The notes under the pieces are model-generated. The model was given only the letters and a program-made list of their open reading frames with translations. It had not been told where the DNA came from and made no database searches. From the NCBI GenBank assembly GCA_964351775.1, contig CAYGPQ010000007.1, positions 1 through 63,036 of the forward strand: a stretch of 63,036 nt of DNA. Direction: 5' to 3'. Made by a program: the position numbers and the translations under genes. Source of the stretch: Kordia sp964351775. Its GTDB lineage: Bacteria > Bacteroidota > Bacteroidia > Flavobacteriales > Flavobacteriaceae. Below, piece by piece: positions 52,302 through 61,150 of the stretch; the stretch's first letter is position 1, and every line of letters begins with the position of its first letter.

Positions 52302-54074
52302 TTAAAAGTTCTCTGAGTTATTGATTTTATTGATGTTTTTGATATAATAAGAAGGGTAGATGCCAGTTTTGTTTTTAAAGGCTCTAGAGAACGAATCTGG
52401 TGATTTAAACCCTAATTCTGATGCGATAGATTTGATATCATACGATCGAAACAGCTTGTCTTCTTTTAATTTTTCTAAGGCAAAAGTAATCCGCAAATTT
52501 GTAATGTATTGGATAAATTTCTGTTGTTTTTCCGAATGAATTACTTTTGATAAATACGCTTTATTTGTTTTTACTTTTTTTGCGACAAATGCTAAATCAC
52601 AATTCACATCTAAAAATTGTTCCTTTTTTTCAAACTTGTCTAATGCAGCAAGAATTTGTTGTATTTTTTCTTCGTCAATGGTTAAGGTAGGTTTTGACTT
52701 TTCTTTTTTTATCTGAACAATTTCTTTCTTTGTCTTTAACTCATTTAAAAGATTTTGAAACTTAGCTTCATTTTGACGTTGTTTACTTTTACTATATACT
52801 AGAAATAGTAAAAAAAGGAAAATAAGAACGATAATTATAATTAGAGCTACAGTATAGTTATTTTCTTTTTTTTCTTGATCTACTATTAATCTTTTTATTT
52901 GATCTTCCAGATTTTCAATGTCATGATCTCGAATAGCACTTTTTACACTTTTGCTAACATGCTCATTAATTTTCCTGTTCTCTTTATATAAATCCCAATA
53001 TTTAGAAGTGTTTTTTCCGTCTCCTTTTTTGCTGTAAAAATCTGTTAACGAATAATATGCTTCATCTAAGAGTAAATAATTGAAGGCATTTTTTTTAGCA
53101 ATAGAATCGGTTTTCTTCAAGAACTTAATTGCATTTTCTTCTTGATTAAGATTTTTATAACTAACCCCAGTATAATAATAAATGCTTGGTAAGTTCGCGT
53201 TGTTGTTTTGCTCAATAGCTTTTGACTCTGCAATAGATAACTCAGAAATGGCTTTTAGGTAGTTTTCTCTTTCGTAACTAATTATTCCTTTTTGAACTAA
53301 AAAATAAGTGTGCCCACTATCGTCTTTGATGGACTTAGTTTCTTTTAATCCAATTTTATTATATATTTCAGCAGAATCTAACAAGCTGTTTTTTAAATCT
53401 TTTTCATTCGTTGAATACTTTATGTAAGTATCAGATATTGCCATCAAGATATTTGAATATGAATAGCGATTGAAATTAGTATTTCGTTTTTTATCTGAAG
53501 CATTTTTATAATCATTATAATTCTCTAATAGAATTTTTAAAGCGGCTTCTTGATCTCCTAAAACATTTTTGATTAATGCTATATTATAAGTGACCATGTA
53601 TGACATGCGTTTACTCCTGTCTTTATAAAAGTCATAAGCAGTTTTGTAGTTTTCAAAGGCTTCTTCATATTTTCCATAATCATAGAAAAACTTTCCTTTC
53701 ATGAAAATAGCTAATGCTTCTAGTTTCTTTTTTTTTAGGCTTTTTAAAGCAATATTTTTAGCAATATCAATATATTCAAATGCTTTTTCATGATTTCCTT
53801 TTTCATTTTGTAAAATAGCATAACGTCTAAAAGCGTGAAATATGCCTAATGAATCATCTTTTTTTTGAGCATTTTCAAAAAGTTTATCAGCATATGCTTC
53901 AGATCTACTAGATTCTTCATATAGATGCTCTAAGAATAATTTATCTAGTTCTTTATAAGAATACTTGGCTAGCGAATCAATTTCTTGTTCTTGGGCATAA
54001 AAGGTTTGAGTTGAGGTATATATGCAAAAAAGCAATAATAACTTTAAATAAAGTGGAGGAATTATAAAGCGCAT
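52302..54074 (-). CDS. Membrane TPR regulator with AraC-type DNA-binding domain
   Basis: The 590-residue protein has a signal peptide or anchor (LKLLLLFCIYTSTQTFYA). About eight TPR-like repeats follow (about 40-370), then one membrane helix (VALIIIIVLIFLFLLFLVY, about 405-425), a coiled coil, and a C-terminal AraC-type helix-turn-helix domain (LRITFALEKLKEDKLFRSYDIKSIASELGFKSPDSFSRAFKNKTGIYPSYYI). This places TPRs outside and DNA binding inside the inner membrane. Such one-protein regulators are common in Bacteroidetes. Precursor peptide 6 follows directly. Confidence 0.85.
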   Translation of the reverse strand: MRFIIPPLYLKLLLLFCIYTSTQTFYAQEQEIDSLAKYSYKELDKLFLEHLYEESSRSEAYADKLFENAQKKDDSLGIFHAFRRYAILQNEKGNHEKAFEYIDIAKNIALKSLKKKKLEALAIFMKGKFFYDYGKYEEAFENYKTAYDFYKDRSKRMSYMVTYNIALIKNVLGDQEAALKILLENYNDYKNASDKKRNTNFNRYSYSNILMAISDTYIKYSTNEKDLKNSLLDSAEIYNKIGLKETKSIKDDSGHTYFLVQKGIISYERENYLKAISELSIAESKAIEQNNNANLPSIYYYTGVSYKNLNQEENAIKFLKKTDSIAKKNAFNYLLLDEAYYSLTDFYSKKGDGKNTSKYWDLYKENRKINEHVSKSVKSAIRDHDIENLEDQIKRLIVDQEKKENNYTVALIIIIVLIFLFLLFLVYSKSKQRQNEAKFQNLLNELKTKKEIVQIKKEKSKPTLTIDEEKIQQILAALDKFEKKEQFLDVNCDLAFVAKKVKTNKAYLSKVIHSEKQQKFIQYITNLRITFALEKLKEDKLFRSYDIKSIASELGFKSPDSFSRAFKNKTGIYPSYYIKNINKINNSENF

Positions 54075-54282
54075 AAAAAGTGTAACTATAAAATATGAAT
54101 AATCGATTAATGGTAACGAGTGTTACTAACAATAGAAAAAGTTATAAATTAGGCAAAGAATCATACAAATCTAACAAAATATAGTAAAACTAAATTTTAA
54201 AGCCGTAAAATATTAGTGGTAAGTAAGTTTATATTGTTACATCAATGATTGTAAAATCTAATAAAATAATAGTGTTCGTCAA

Positions 54283-54313
54283 TTGGTCAGTCTGAACGTT
54301 TTATGTAGATTTG
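54283..54313 (+). promoter_or_regulatory. Promoter of inorganic pyrophosphatase
   Basis: TTG (54283-54285) and TAGATTTG (54306-54313) are separated by 20 nt. The TTG at 54311 that opens the longest frame lies in the -7 element, which argues for the ATG at 54350. Confidence 0.65.
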
Positions 54314-54349
54314 CACCCGATTTTAGAAAACCGAATACGAAAAGACGAT

Positions 54350-54877
54350 ATGACAGCTAAAGAGAAAAAAACATTTGATGCACTGATTGAAATTCCAAAA
54401 GGAAGTAGAAACAAATATGAATATGATTTTGAATTAAAGAAAATTCGATTCGATAGAATGTTATTCTCATCCATGATGTATCCTGGTGATTATGGCTTTA
54501 TTCCTGAAACGCTTGCGCTAGATGGCGATCCGTTAGATGTATTAGTATTAGGAACAGAACCAACTTTTCCAATGTGCGTGATGGAAGTAAAACCCATCGG
54601 AGTTTTTCACATGGCAGATGAAAAAGGACCCGATGAAAAAATAGTATGTGTGCCTGTAAGTGATCCAATTTGGAATAGTTACACAGATATTGAGGATTTA
54701 AATCCACACAGAATCAAAGAAATTACACATTTCTTTCAAGTCTATAAAGATTTAGAAAAGAAAAAAGTTGATGTTGGTGGTTGGGGAAATGCCGAAGAAG
54801 CCTACGATATCGTTGATAAATGTATTGAACGTTACGAGTCTAGCGAGCACAAAATAAAGGGAGACTTCACAATATAA
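54350..54877 (+). CDS. ppa: Soluble inorganic pyrophosphatase, family I
   Basis: The 175-residue protein has the PPase signature (KYEYDFELKKIRFDR, YPGDYGFIPETLALDGDPLDVLVL) with the catalytic Asp cluster. It hydrolyses PPi from biosynthesis. A membrane pyrophosphatase gene follows after a terminator. Confidence 0.95.
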   Translation: MTAKEKKTFDALIEIPKGSRNKYEYDFELKKIRFDRMLFSSMMYPGDYGFIPETLALDGDPLDVLVLGTEPTFPMCVMEVKPIGVFHMADEKGPDEKIVCVPVSDPIWNSYTDIEDLNPHRIKEITHFFQVYKDLEKKKVDVGGWGNAEEAYDIVDKCIERYESSEHKIKGDFTI

Positions 54878-54903
54878 AAAAAGATTACACCTTAAAATTT
54901 AAA

Positions 54904-54938
54904 AAAAAACCTTCTAAAGCGATTTAGAAGGTTTTTTT
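54904..54938 (+). terminator. Terminator after ppa
   Basis: AAAAACCTTCTAAA pairs perfectly with TTTAGAAGGTTTTT across GCGA, followed by a long T run. Confidence 0.88.
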
Positions 54939-54991
54939 TTCTACTTGATTTTGTTACATTTACGCCGCTAAATAACAAATCAAATAAAAAT

Positions 54992-57313
54992 ATGGAATCA
55001 ATGATGATTTACATGCCAATAGCATTGGCTGTATTAGGTTTAATCTACATGCTTATCAAAAAATCTTGGGTAATGAAGCAAGATGCCGGCGACGGTAAAA
55101 TGAAAGAGATATCCGATTATATATATGAAGGCGCGTTGGCTTTCCTAAATGCAGAATATCGCTTACTAGCAATATTTGTAGTAATTGTGAGTATCGCCTT
55201 ATTTGCTGTATCTGTCTTTGTAGACACTACACACTGGTTAATAGTAATCGCATTTATCTTCGGAGCTATATTCTCTGCGTATGCAGGAAATATTGGAATG
55301 AAAATAGCAACCAAAACCAACGTGCGTACCACACAAGCAGCACGCACAAGTTTGCCAAATGCACTAAAAGTATCTTTTGGTGGTGGAACGGTGATGGGGC
55401 TTGGAGTAGCTGGTTTGGCAGTCTTAGGACTCACAGGATTCTTTATCTTATTCTACCAATACTTTATGGGTGGCGCTTGGACACCTAATGGAACGAAAGA
55501 CATGACAGTCGTACTAGAAACGCTTGCAGGATTCTCTCTTGGAGCGGAATCTATTGCACTTTTTGCACGTGTTGGTGGAGGAATCTATACAAAAGCGGCT
55601 GATGTAGGAGCTGATTTAGTAGGGAAAGTAGAAGCAGGAATTCCTGAAGATGATCCACGTAACCCAGCAACCATTGCGGATAATGTAGGAGACAATGTTG
55701 GAGATGTAGCAGGGATGGGAGCCGATTTATTTGGTTCGTATGTTGCGACCGTATTAGCAGCTATGGTATTAGGAAACTATATCATCAAAGATATGGGTGG
55801 AAATATTGTAAATGAAGGATTCGGCGGAATTGGACCAGTATTATTACCAATGGCAATTGCAGGAGCAGGAATTATCATTTCTGTAATCGGAACGATGTTG
55901 GTAAAAATAAAAAGCAACGAAGCAAAAGAAGCGCAAGTAATGGGCGCATTAAATATTGGAAACTGGACATCAATTGTATTAGTAGCAGGAGCTTGTTTCG
56001 GTTTAATCACATACATGTTGCCAGAAACAATTTCAATGAAATTCTTTGGTGAAAACCTAAACGATGCAGGAAAATCTATGCCAGTAGCTATCGATTCTAT
56101 TCGTGTATTCTATGCAACCTTAGTGGGATTATTTGTGGGTGGAGTTATTTCATCCATCACAGAATACTACACAGGATTAGGTAAAAAACCAATCTTAAAA
56201 ATTGTACAACAATCAAGTACAGGAGCAGGAACAAACATTATTGCAGGGTTGGCAACTGGAATGATTTCTACATTTCCGTCCGTATTATTATTTGCAGCGG
56301 CAATATGGTCATCGTATGCGTTAGCAGGATTTTACGGAGTGGCTTTAGCGGCTTCGGCAATGATGGCAACCACAGCAATGCAGTTAGCTATTGATGCGTT
56401 CGGACCAATATCTGATAACGCAGGTGGAATTGCTGAAATGAGTGAGCAAGATCCAATCGTACGCGAACGTACCGATATCTTAGATTCAGTTGGTAACACA
56501 ACAGCAGCAACAGGAAAAGGATTTGCCATTGCTTCTGCAGCATTGACATCTTTAGCATTATTTGCAGCGTATGTAACATTTACAGGAATTGATGGAATCA
56601 ACATCTACAAGGCACCAGTTTTAGCCATGTTATTTGTGGGAGGAATGATTCCGGTAGTATTCTCTGCGTTAGCAATGAATGCGGTAGGAAAAGCAGCGAT
56701 GGAAATGGTGGAAGAAGTTAGACGTCAATTTAGAGACATTCCAGGAATTATGGAAGGAACAGGAAAGCCAGAATACGACAAATGTGTGGCAATTTCTACC
56801 AAAGCATCTTTAAAAGAAATGATGTTACCAGGATTACTAACGATTGGTTTCCCATTAGCCATTGCTTTTGTTCCAATGATTTTTGGAATGGATCATTTAG
56901 CAATCGCGGAAATGTTAGGTGGATATATGGCAGGAGTAACCGTAAGCGGTGTACTTTGGGCAATCTTCCAAAACAATGCTGGTGGTGCTTGGGACAACGC
57001 TAAAAAATCATTTGAAGCGGGTGTTGAAATCAACGGAGAAATGACCTTCAAAGGTTCTGATGCACACAAAGCAGCCGTAACTGGAGATACTGTTGGAGAT
57101 CCATTCAAAGACACATCAGGCCCATCGATGAACATCTTAATCAAATTAACATGTTTAATCGGATTAGTCATTGCACCAATCTTAGGTGGACATGCTGAGG
57201 ATACACAAACAGCAGAAGAAGTAAACAAAAATGTAATTCAAGTGAATGTTCAAGAAACTACAGAAAGTAATGTAGCATTGAACGTGATCACGATGAAAGA
57301 AGAGAATTTATAA
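54992..57313 (+). CDS. hppA: Membrane-bound ion-translocating pyrophosphatase
   Basis: The 773-residue protein has about 16 membrane helices and the catalytic loop DDPRNPATIADNVGDNVGD. It also has GNTTAATGKG, where Ala rather than Lys is the published mark of the K+-dependent class. It couples PPi hydrolysis to H+ or Na+ export. Which ion is pumped cannot be settled by eye. Having both soluble and membrane enzymes side by side suggests shared control of PPi. Confidence 0.94.
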   Translation: MESMMIYMPIALAVLGLIYMLIKKSWVMKQDAGDGKMKEISDYIYEGALAFLNAEYRLLAIFVVIVSIALFAVSVFVDTTHWLIVIAFIFGAIFSAYAGNIGMKIATKTNVRTTQAARTSLPNALKVSFGGGTVMGLGVAGLAVLGLTGFFILFYQYFMGGAWTPNGTKDMTVVLETLAGFSLGAESIALFARVGGGIYTKAADVGADLVGKVEAGIPEDDPRNPATIADNVGDNVGDVAGMGADLFGSYVATVLAAMVLGNYIIKDMGGNIVNEGFGGIGPVLLPMAIAGAGIIISVIGTMLVKIKSNEAKEAQVMGALNIGNWTSIVLVAGACFGLITYMLPETISMKFFGENLNDAGKSMPVAIDSIRVFYATLVGLFVGGVISSITEYYTGLGKKPILKIVQQSSTGAGTNIIAGLATGMISTFPSVLLFAAAIWSSYALAGFYGVALAASAMMATTAMQLAIDAFGPISDNAGGIAEMSEQDPIVRERTDILDSVGNTTAATGKGFAIASAALTSLALFAAYVTFTGIDGINIYKAPVLAMLFVGGMIPVVFSALAMNAVGKAAMEMVEEVRRQFRDIPGIMEGTGKPEYDKCVAISTKASLKEMMLPGLLTIGFPLAIAFVPMIFGMDHLAIAEMLGGYMAGVTVSGVLWAIFQNNAGGAWDNAKKSFEAGVEINGEMTFKGSDAHKAAVTGDTVGDPFKDTSGPSMNILIKLTCLIGLVIAPILGGHAEDTQTAEEVNKNVIQVNVQETTESNVALNVITMKEENL

Positions 57314-57335
57314 AAAAATCAAACTCAAATATTCA

Positions 57336-57370
57336 AAAGGCTGTAATGGAAACATTGCAGCTTTTTTTTT
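57336..57370 (+). terminator. Terminator after hppA
   Basis: GCTGTAATG pairs with CATTGCAGC (one G-U pair) across GAAA, followed by a T run. Confidence 0.8.
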
Positions 57371-57395
57371 GCTACATCCATCACAATCGAAATGA

Positions 57396-57490
57396 ACACA
57401 CAAAAAGCGAAGCGATCCAAATAGTCTAAGAGCGAAGCGTTTCTTGGAGATTTCCGCCTATGCGGGAAAAGAGTCCAAGAGCAAAGCGCA
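57396..57490. repeat. Candidate intergenic repeat cluster
   Basis: Short units (AAGCGAAGCG, GAGCGAAGCG, GAGCAAAGCG) surround TTTCCGCCTATGCGGGAAAA, an imperfect hairpin. It lies between convergent hppA and the next gene and resembles other flavobacterial intergenic repeats. Confidence 0.45.
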
Positions 57491-57491
57491 T

Positions 57492-59993
57492 CTACAAATA
57501 CAATTGCTTCTTCAAAGCTTCAAAAGTATCCGATAAGTAAAAAGAACACATGCTTTTCAGTCTAATGATTAATTCTTGATGGACAAACTCGCCTGCTTCG
57601 TTGGTACGTGCTAAAAAGACTGCTACGCCATGCTTTTCTATGATAAGAGAATCTTGCTCAAAAGTATTTGTCCCTGTCAGCAAACCCTTTACAGCCGCTT
57701 TTAAATCATCCGCAAAGAGTAACGCTACCTTATCAGCCACAATTTCCATCAATCGGGAAGTAATTAGTAAATTTTGCGAATCGTTTGCTTGCGATTTTTC
57801 CTTGCTAAAAGGATTGATTTTAAACTTTTCGCCCACTTCTAGAATTCCTTTTCCTTTGTCAGCAACGTTGGCAACTTGTTCCACGCGACTGATAATTTTT
57901 CCATACTTTTCAACATTGGCAACATTTCCAAAAATAGTTCCAATATTCCCCACAAACGGCAATACCGTTAACAACATGCTTACCACCGTAAATCCTTTAT
58001 CTGCCGCACCACGCCAAACATCGGTGGAGGTAATTTTTGAATGCTCAAAATAGATATGTGCCAACTCAATAGCAATTAAAAACGTAAGCGCATTCACTTC
58101 TAAATAGCGAACATTTTTTGGGTCTAAAAAATCAATTCCAACCATGAGAAAAGATGGTTTTCCTTCCACGCCAATCACAGAATTTGCGTATGATCCGCGC
58201 CCGATATAACATTCAGGAACTTCTAATTGCAAGGCATAACAAATGGCAGTAATGCGCTTTATTATTTCTGGATGATTGTCTGAATTTAATCGATCTGAAA
58301 ACGAAATCACCGATTCATAATCTGGCGGATTCAAAGCCGCAATAAAATTGTTCAACGAATCAAAAAATCCTTTGGCATTTTGAAAACAACTCGGCACCAC
58401 TTCTTTTAAAACATCTTTCTTTTCCAATGGTTGATAATCGATTGAAATTGGGGTTTCACTGGTGGTTAAATCTTTTGCGCGAAGTATTTCTTGAATGGTT
58501 TTTGCTTTTTGCTGATACTTTTCATGCAATGCTAACGCGCTGATTCGTGCAGGAAACAACGGTTGTAATTCCGCAAGTTTGTGAATGGTTTCCGAGACAC
58601 TTTCATCGAGCTGTTTTTGAATTGTCAAAATAGCTTCCAAAATCGTAATTTTCAGTTGTTGTCCGCCTTCGCCTTCTAAAAGATTCGTGGTATTTGTCGG
58701 TAACAAATCTGCAATACTATCATCGGGAAGCGATTCGTAAATCGTTCTGTATAAAGAAATTGCTTTAGTAAATCGCTCCGAATTGGTTAAATGTTTAGCA
58801 TAATTCAAATTGAACTCAAACACAGTTTCCGCTTTCTTTTCTTTTTCAAGAAATAGTGGATGCAGATGATCGTGAAAAGCAATCGTATGTTTGGCGGTTA
58901 CCTTTTGTTGAAGCGGTTGTAAAATGGTCAAAAACTTTATTTGTTCGTTGTACGAAAGTTGCCAATCGTTCACAATCATGACTAAATTTTCGCCAAAAGT
59001 TTCATGCGCGTTTGCGTGTTTTGTAAAAAGGTTCAACAGCATTTCAGGCTTTTCGGAATCAACTTTTAATCGCTTTAAAAGCAGTATCAAATCGGCTTTC
59101 AATTCATTGAGTAACAAATCTGCCGTCGTACTTTGCAATTGAAAAAAACGTGAAGCTAATTGCAAATGTGCTTCTTTCTTATTGTATTTTTTAACGAAAA
59201 CATCTCCAAAAATTCCCAAGCGATTTCTTGTATTTTCAAGCACAGGCAAAATTTCATGATACAACGTATCGTTCATGAATTCTGTGTAAAAAGACAGTGA
59301 ATCTGTAGTAATTAAATCTTTTCCTGTTTTATCTTCAAGTGTAAAGCTTTCGCTAGAAATGTCAAGCAATAGCATACTATCATCTGGTATTTTTCCAACT
59401 AAAAACGTTCGTTTGGAAGTCAGTACAAAATGCCATGAAGCATATTTTGGAAGTTCCTTTTCTACATCTTGAAGCGTTACTTCGCTAATTCCTAAAATAC
59501 TCAATATACATTCTTTCAGTTGCAACTGATGAAAAATAAAATTCTGCGTTTCCAAGTCTAGCTCTTGTACATACGAAATCATTTCTTCATTTTTGAGCGC
59601 ATACAAATGATCGTCTTGAAGTGTTACTAAATACTGTTGTAAGTGTATAAAAAATACTTGTTTTTTCAAATCAAAATTCGCCGCTTGCTTCGTTTCTTTA
59701 TATGAAGAAAGATCAATTTCCACGTTTTCTGCAATGACATATACAATGGTTTTATTCTGTATAAATTGTAATCGTGTAGTAGTTACGACACCTTTCTTTT
59801 CATCCGTAGTAACTTCGGTATCGACCGTAAAACCATTGGTGATTTTCTTAAAGGTAAGCTTGCTTTCTGGATTTTTTTCAAAAAAAGTAGTCAACGATGT
59901 TTTTAAATCGGTCATCGAAAAATGATCGGAAACATACAGTTTAGCAATGGTTTTTTCGGCTTTATCTTTTGAACCTTTAAAAAAGTGGAGCAT
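57492..59993 (-). CDS. Large protein with degenerate M48-like metallopeptidase region
   Basis: The 833-residue protein has no signal peptide. Residues 1-500 are not recognised; a helical, TPR-like stretch lies near 400-440. From about 540 it resembles M48 peptidases: IELAHIYFEH at 642-651, where the first zinc-binding His of HELAH is Ile, and SRLMEIVADK with Glu750. Hydrophobic segments (TVVSMLLTVLPFVGNIG) lie between. With the first His lost it is probably catalytically dead or uses a different site. It is a single gene. Confidence 0.65.
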   Translation of the reverse strand: MLHFFKGSKDKAEKTIAKLYVSDHFSMTDLKTSLTTFFEKNPESKLTFKKITNGFTVDTEVTTDEKKGVVTTTRLQFIQNKTIVYVIAENVEIDLSSYKETKQAANFDLKKQVFFIHLQQYLVTLQDDHLYALKNEEMISYVQELDLETQNFIFHQLQLKECILSILGISEVTLQDVEKELPKYASWHFVLTSKRTFLVGKIPDDSMLLLDISSESFTLEDKTGKDLITTDSLSFYTEFMNDTLYHEILPVLENTRNRLGIFGDVFVKKYNKKEAHLQLASRFFQLQSTTADLLLNELKADLILLLKRLKVDSEKPEMLLNLFTKHANAHETFGENLVMIVNDWQLSYNEQIKFLTILQPLQQKVTAKHTIAFHDHLHPLFLEKEKKAETVFEFNLNYAKHLTNSERFTKAISLYRTIYESLPDDSIADLLPTNTTNLLEGEGGQQLKITILEAILTIQKQLDESVSETIHKLAELQPLFPARISALALHEKYQQKAKTIQEILRAKDLTTSETPISIDYQPLEKKDVLKEVVPSCFQNAKGFFDSLNNFIAALNPPDYESVISFSDRLNSDNHPEIIKRITAICYALQLEVPECYIGRGSYANSVIGVEGKPSFLMVGIDFLDPKNVRYLEVNALTFLIAIELAHIYFEHSKITSTDVWRGAADKGFTVVSMLLTVLPFVGNIGTIFGNVANVEKYGKIISRVEQVANVADKGKGILEVGEKFKINPFSKEKSQANDSQNLLITSRLMEIVADKVALLFADDLKAAVKGLLTGTNTFEQDSLIIEKHGVAVFLARTNEAGEFVHQELIIRLKSMCSFYLSDTFEALKKQLYL

Positions 59994-60058
59994 ATATCTA
60001 TGGAAATAACTTTTTAGAATAGAAAATTAAACAATTTTTGGCAGAACTCCTGTTTTTT

Positions 60059-60070
60059 CGTGTATACACG
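60059..60070. promoter_or_regulatory. Palindrome upstream of precursor peptide 7
   Basis: CGTGTATACACG is a perfect 12-bp palindrome, 85 nt before the precursor ATG. TATGG follows at 60080-60084 but without a CCGTA partner. Confidence 0.4.
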
Positions 60071-60155
60071 TATAAATTGTATGGTTAAATTTTGATAATC
60101 AGTAAGGTGAGAGAGTAACTTTAATGGAATTATTAACAAACAAAACAATTTAATC

Positions 60156-60401
60156 ATGAAAAAAAAGAAATTAAACACCAAATTATCATTAGGAAAAAAT
60201 CAAGTTTCTAACTTAGGTTCTATTACAGGAGGGTATGTAACAGCACCTGCTATATGTGGAACTGGAAATTGTGGAACTGGAAATTGCGGCGGCGGAACAT
60301 ACACCAATAATTGTAGTGGACAAACCTGTGGATATTGTATTACAAACAATCATCCTGTGAGTGACCCAATTCATTGTAGAACATGCCATGACGCTTGCTA
60401 G
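60156..60401 (+). CDS. GG-leader Cys-rich precursor peptide 7
   Basis: The 81-residue peptide has leader MKKKKLNTKLSLGKNQVSNL ending ITGG. The 55-residue core has nine Cys, starting with two GTGNC units. The high Gly and Cys content fits a heavily cross-linked peptide. It stands alone between a divergent and a convergent gene. Confidence 0.7.
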   Translation: MKKKKLNTKLSLGKNQVSNLGSITGGYVTAPAICGTGNCGTGNCGGGTYTNNCSGQTCGYCITNNHPVSDPIHCRTCHDAC

Positions 60402-60412
60402 AAAAGCATAAA

Positions 60413-60440
60413 AAAAGCCATTCTATCGAGAATGGCTTTT
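60413..60440. terminator. Bidirectional terminator
   Basis: AAAAGCCATTCT pairs with AGAATGGCTTTT across ATCG, between convergent precursor 7 and the kinase gene. Confidence 0.85.
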
Positions 60441-60459
60441 GTATTTTTATATGTAAATG

Positions 60460-61074
60460 TTAAAACAATCCGTGTATTTCTGCATCAATTTTGTTGATAA
60501 CGCTTCCTAAGTCTTCAGGTTCGTCTACAAAATCTAAATTATCAACATCGACAACCAATAATTTTCCTTGATCGTAGGTAGAAATCCAAGCTTCATAACG
60601 CTCGTTTAATCTGCTCAAATAATCAATACTAATGGAGTTTTCATAATCGCGTCCACGCTTGTGAATTTGCGCTACCAACGTTGAAATGTCAGCACGTAAA
60701 TAAATTAGTAAATCGGGCGGATCTACCAATTTCTGCATCAACTCAAAAAGTGATTGGTAATTTTCATAATCGCGATTCGTCATCAAGCCCATAGCGTGAA
60801 GGTTGGGTGCAAAAATGTGCGCATCTTCATAAATGGTGCGATCTTGAATGATCTTTTTTCCACTTTCGCGAATTTGCAATACTTGTCTAAAACGACTGTT
60901 CAAGAAATAAATTTGAAGATTAAAACTCCAACGTTCCATTTGTGTATAAAAATCATCCAAATACGGATTGTCTACGACATCTTCAAAATGTGGTTCCCAA
61001 CGGTAATGTTTTGCTAATAACTTTGTTAAAGTTGTTTTTCCTGCGCCAATGTTTCCTGCAATTGCAACGTGCAT
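60460..61074 (-). CDS. Deoxynucleoside kinase
   Basis: The 204-residue protein has a P-loop (GNIGAGKTTL), the substrate motif IQDRTIYEDAHIFA and the Arg-rich lid (KRGRDYE). It belongs to the deoxynucleoside kinase family, which phosphorylates deoxyadenosine or deoxyguanosine. It would work in nucleotide salvage with the nucleoside transporter. Confidence 0.93.
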   Translation of the reverse strand: MHVAIAGNIGAGKTTLTKLLAKHYRWEPHFEDVVDNPYLDDFYTQMERWSFNLQIYFLNSRFRQVLQIRESGKKIIQDRTIYEDAHIFAPNLHAMGLMTNRDYENYQSLFELMQKLVDPPDLLIYLRADISTLVAQIHKRGRDYENSISIDYLSRLNERYEAWISTYDQGKLLVVDVDNLDFVDEPEDLGSVINKIDAEIHGLF

Positions 61075-61150
61075 GTGATCTGTGATTAGGTGTTTGCTTT
61101 ACAATACAACTGCTGGATTTTGAGCTATATTCTAAAAATATTCGTTCTAT

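Noticed and set aside
57601..58053. 150-codon plus-strand frame opposite the degenerate M48-like gene
   Set aside because: It has no promoter or known fold, and the minus-strand gene accounts for the openness of this frame.
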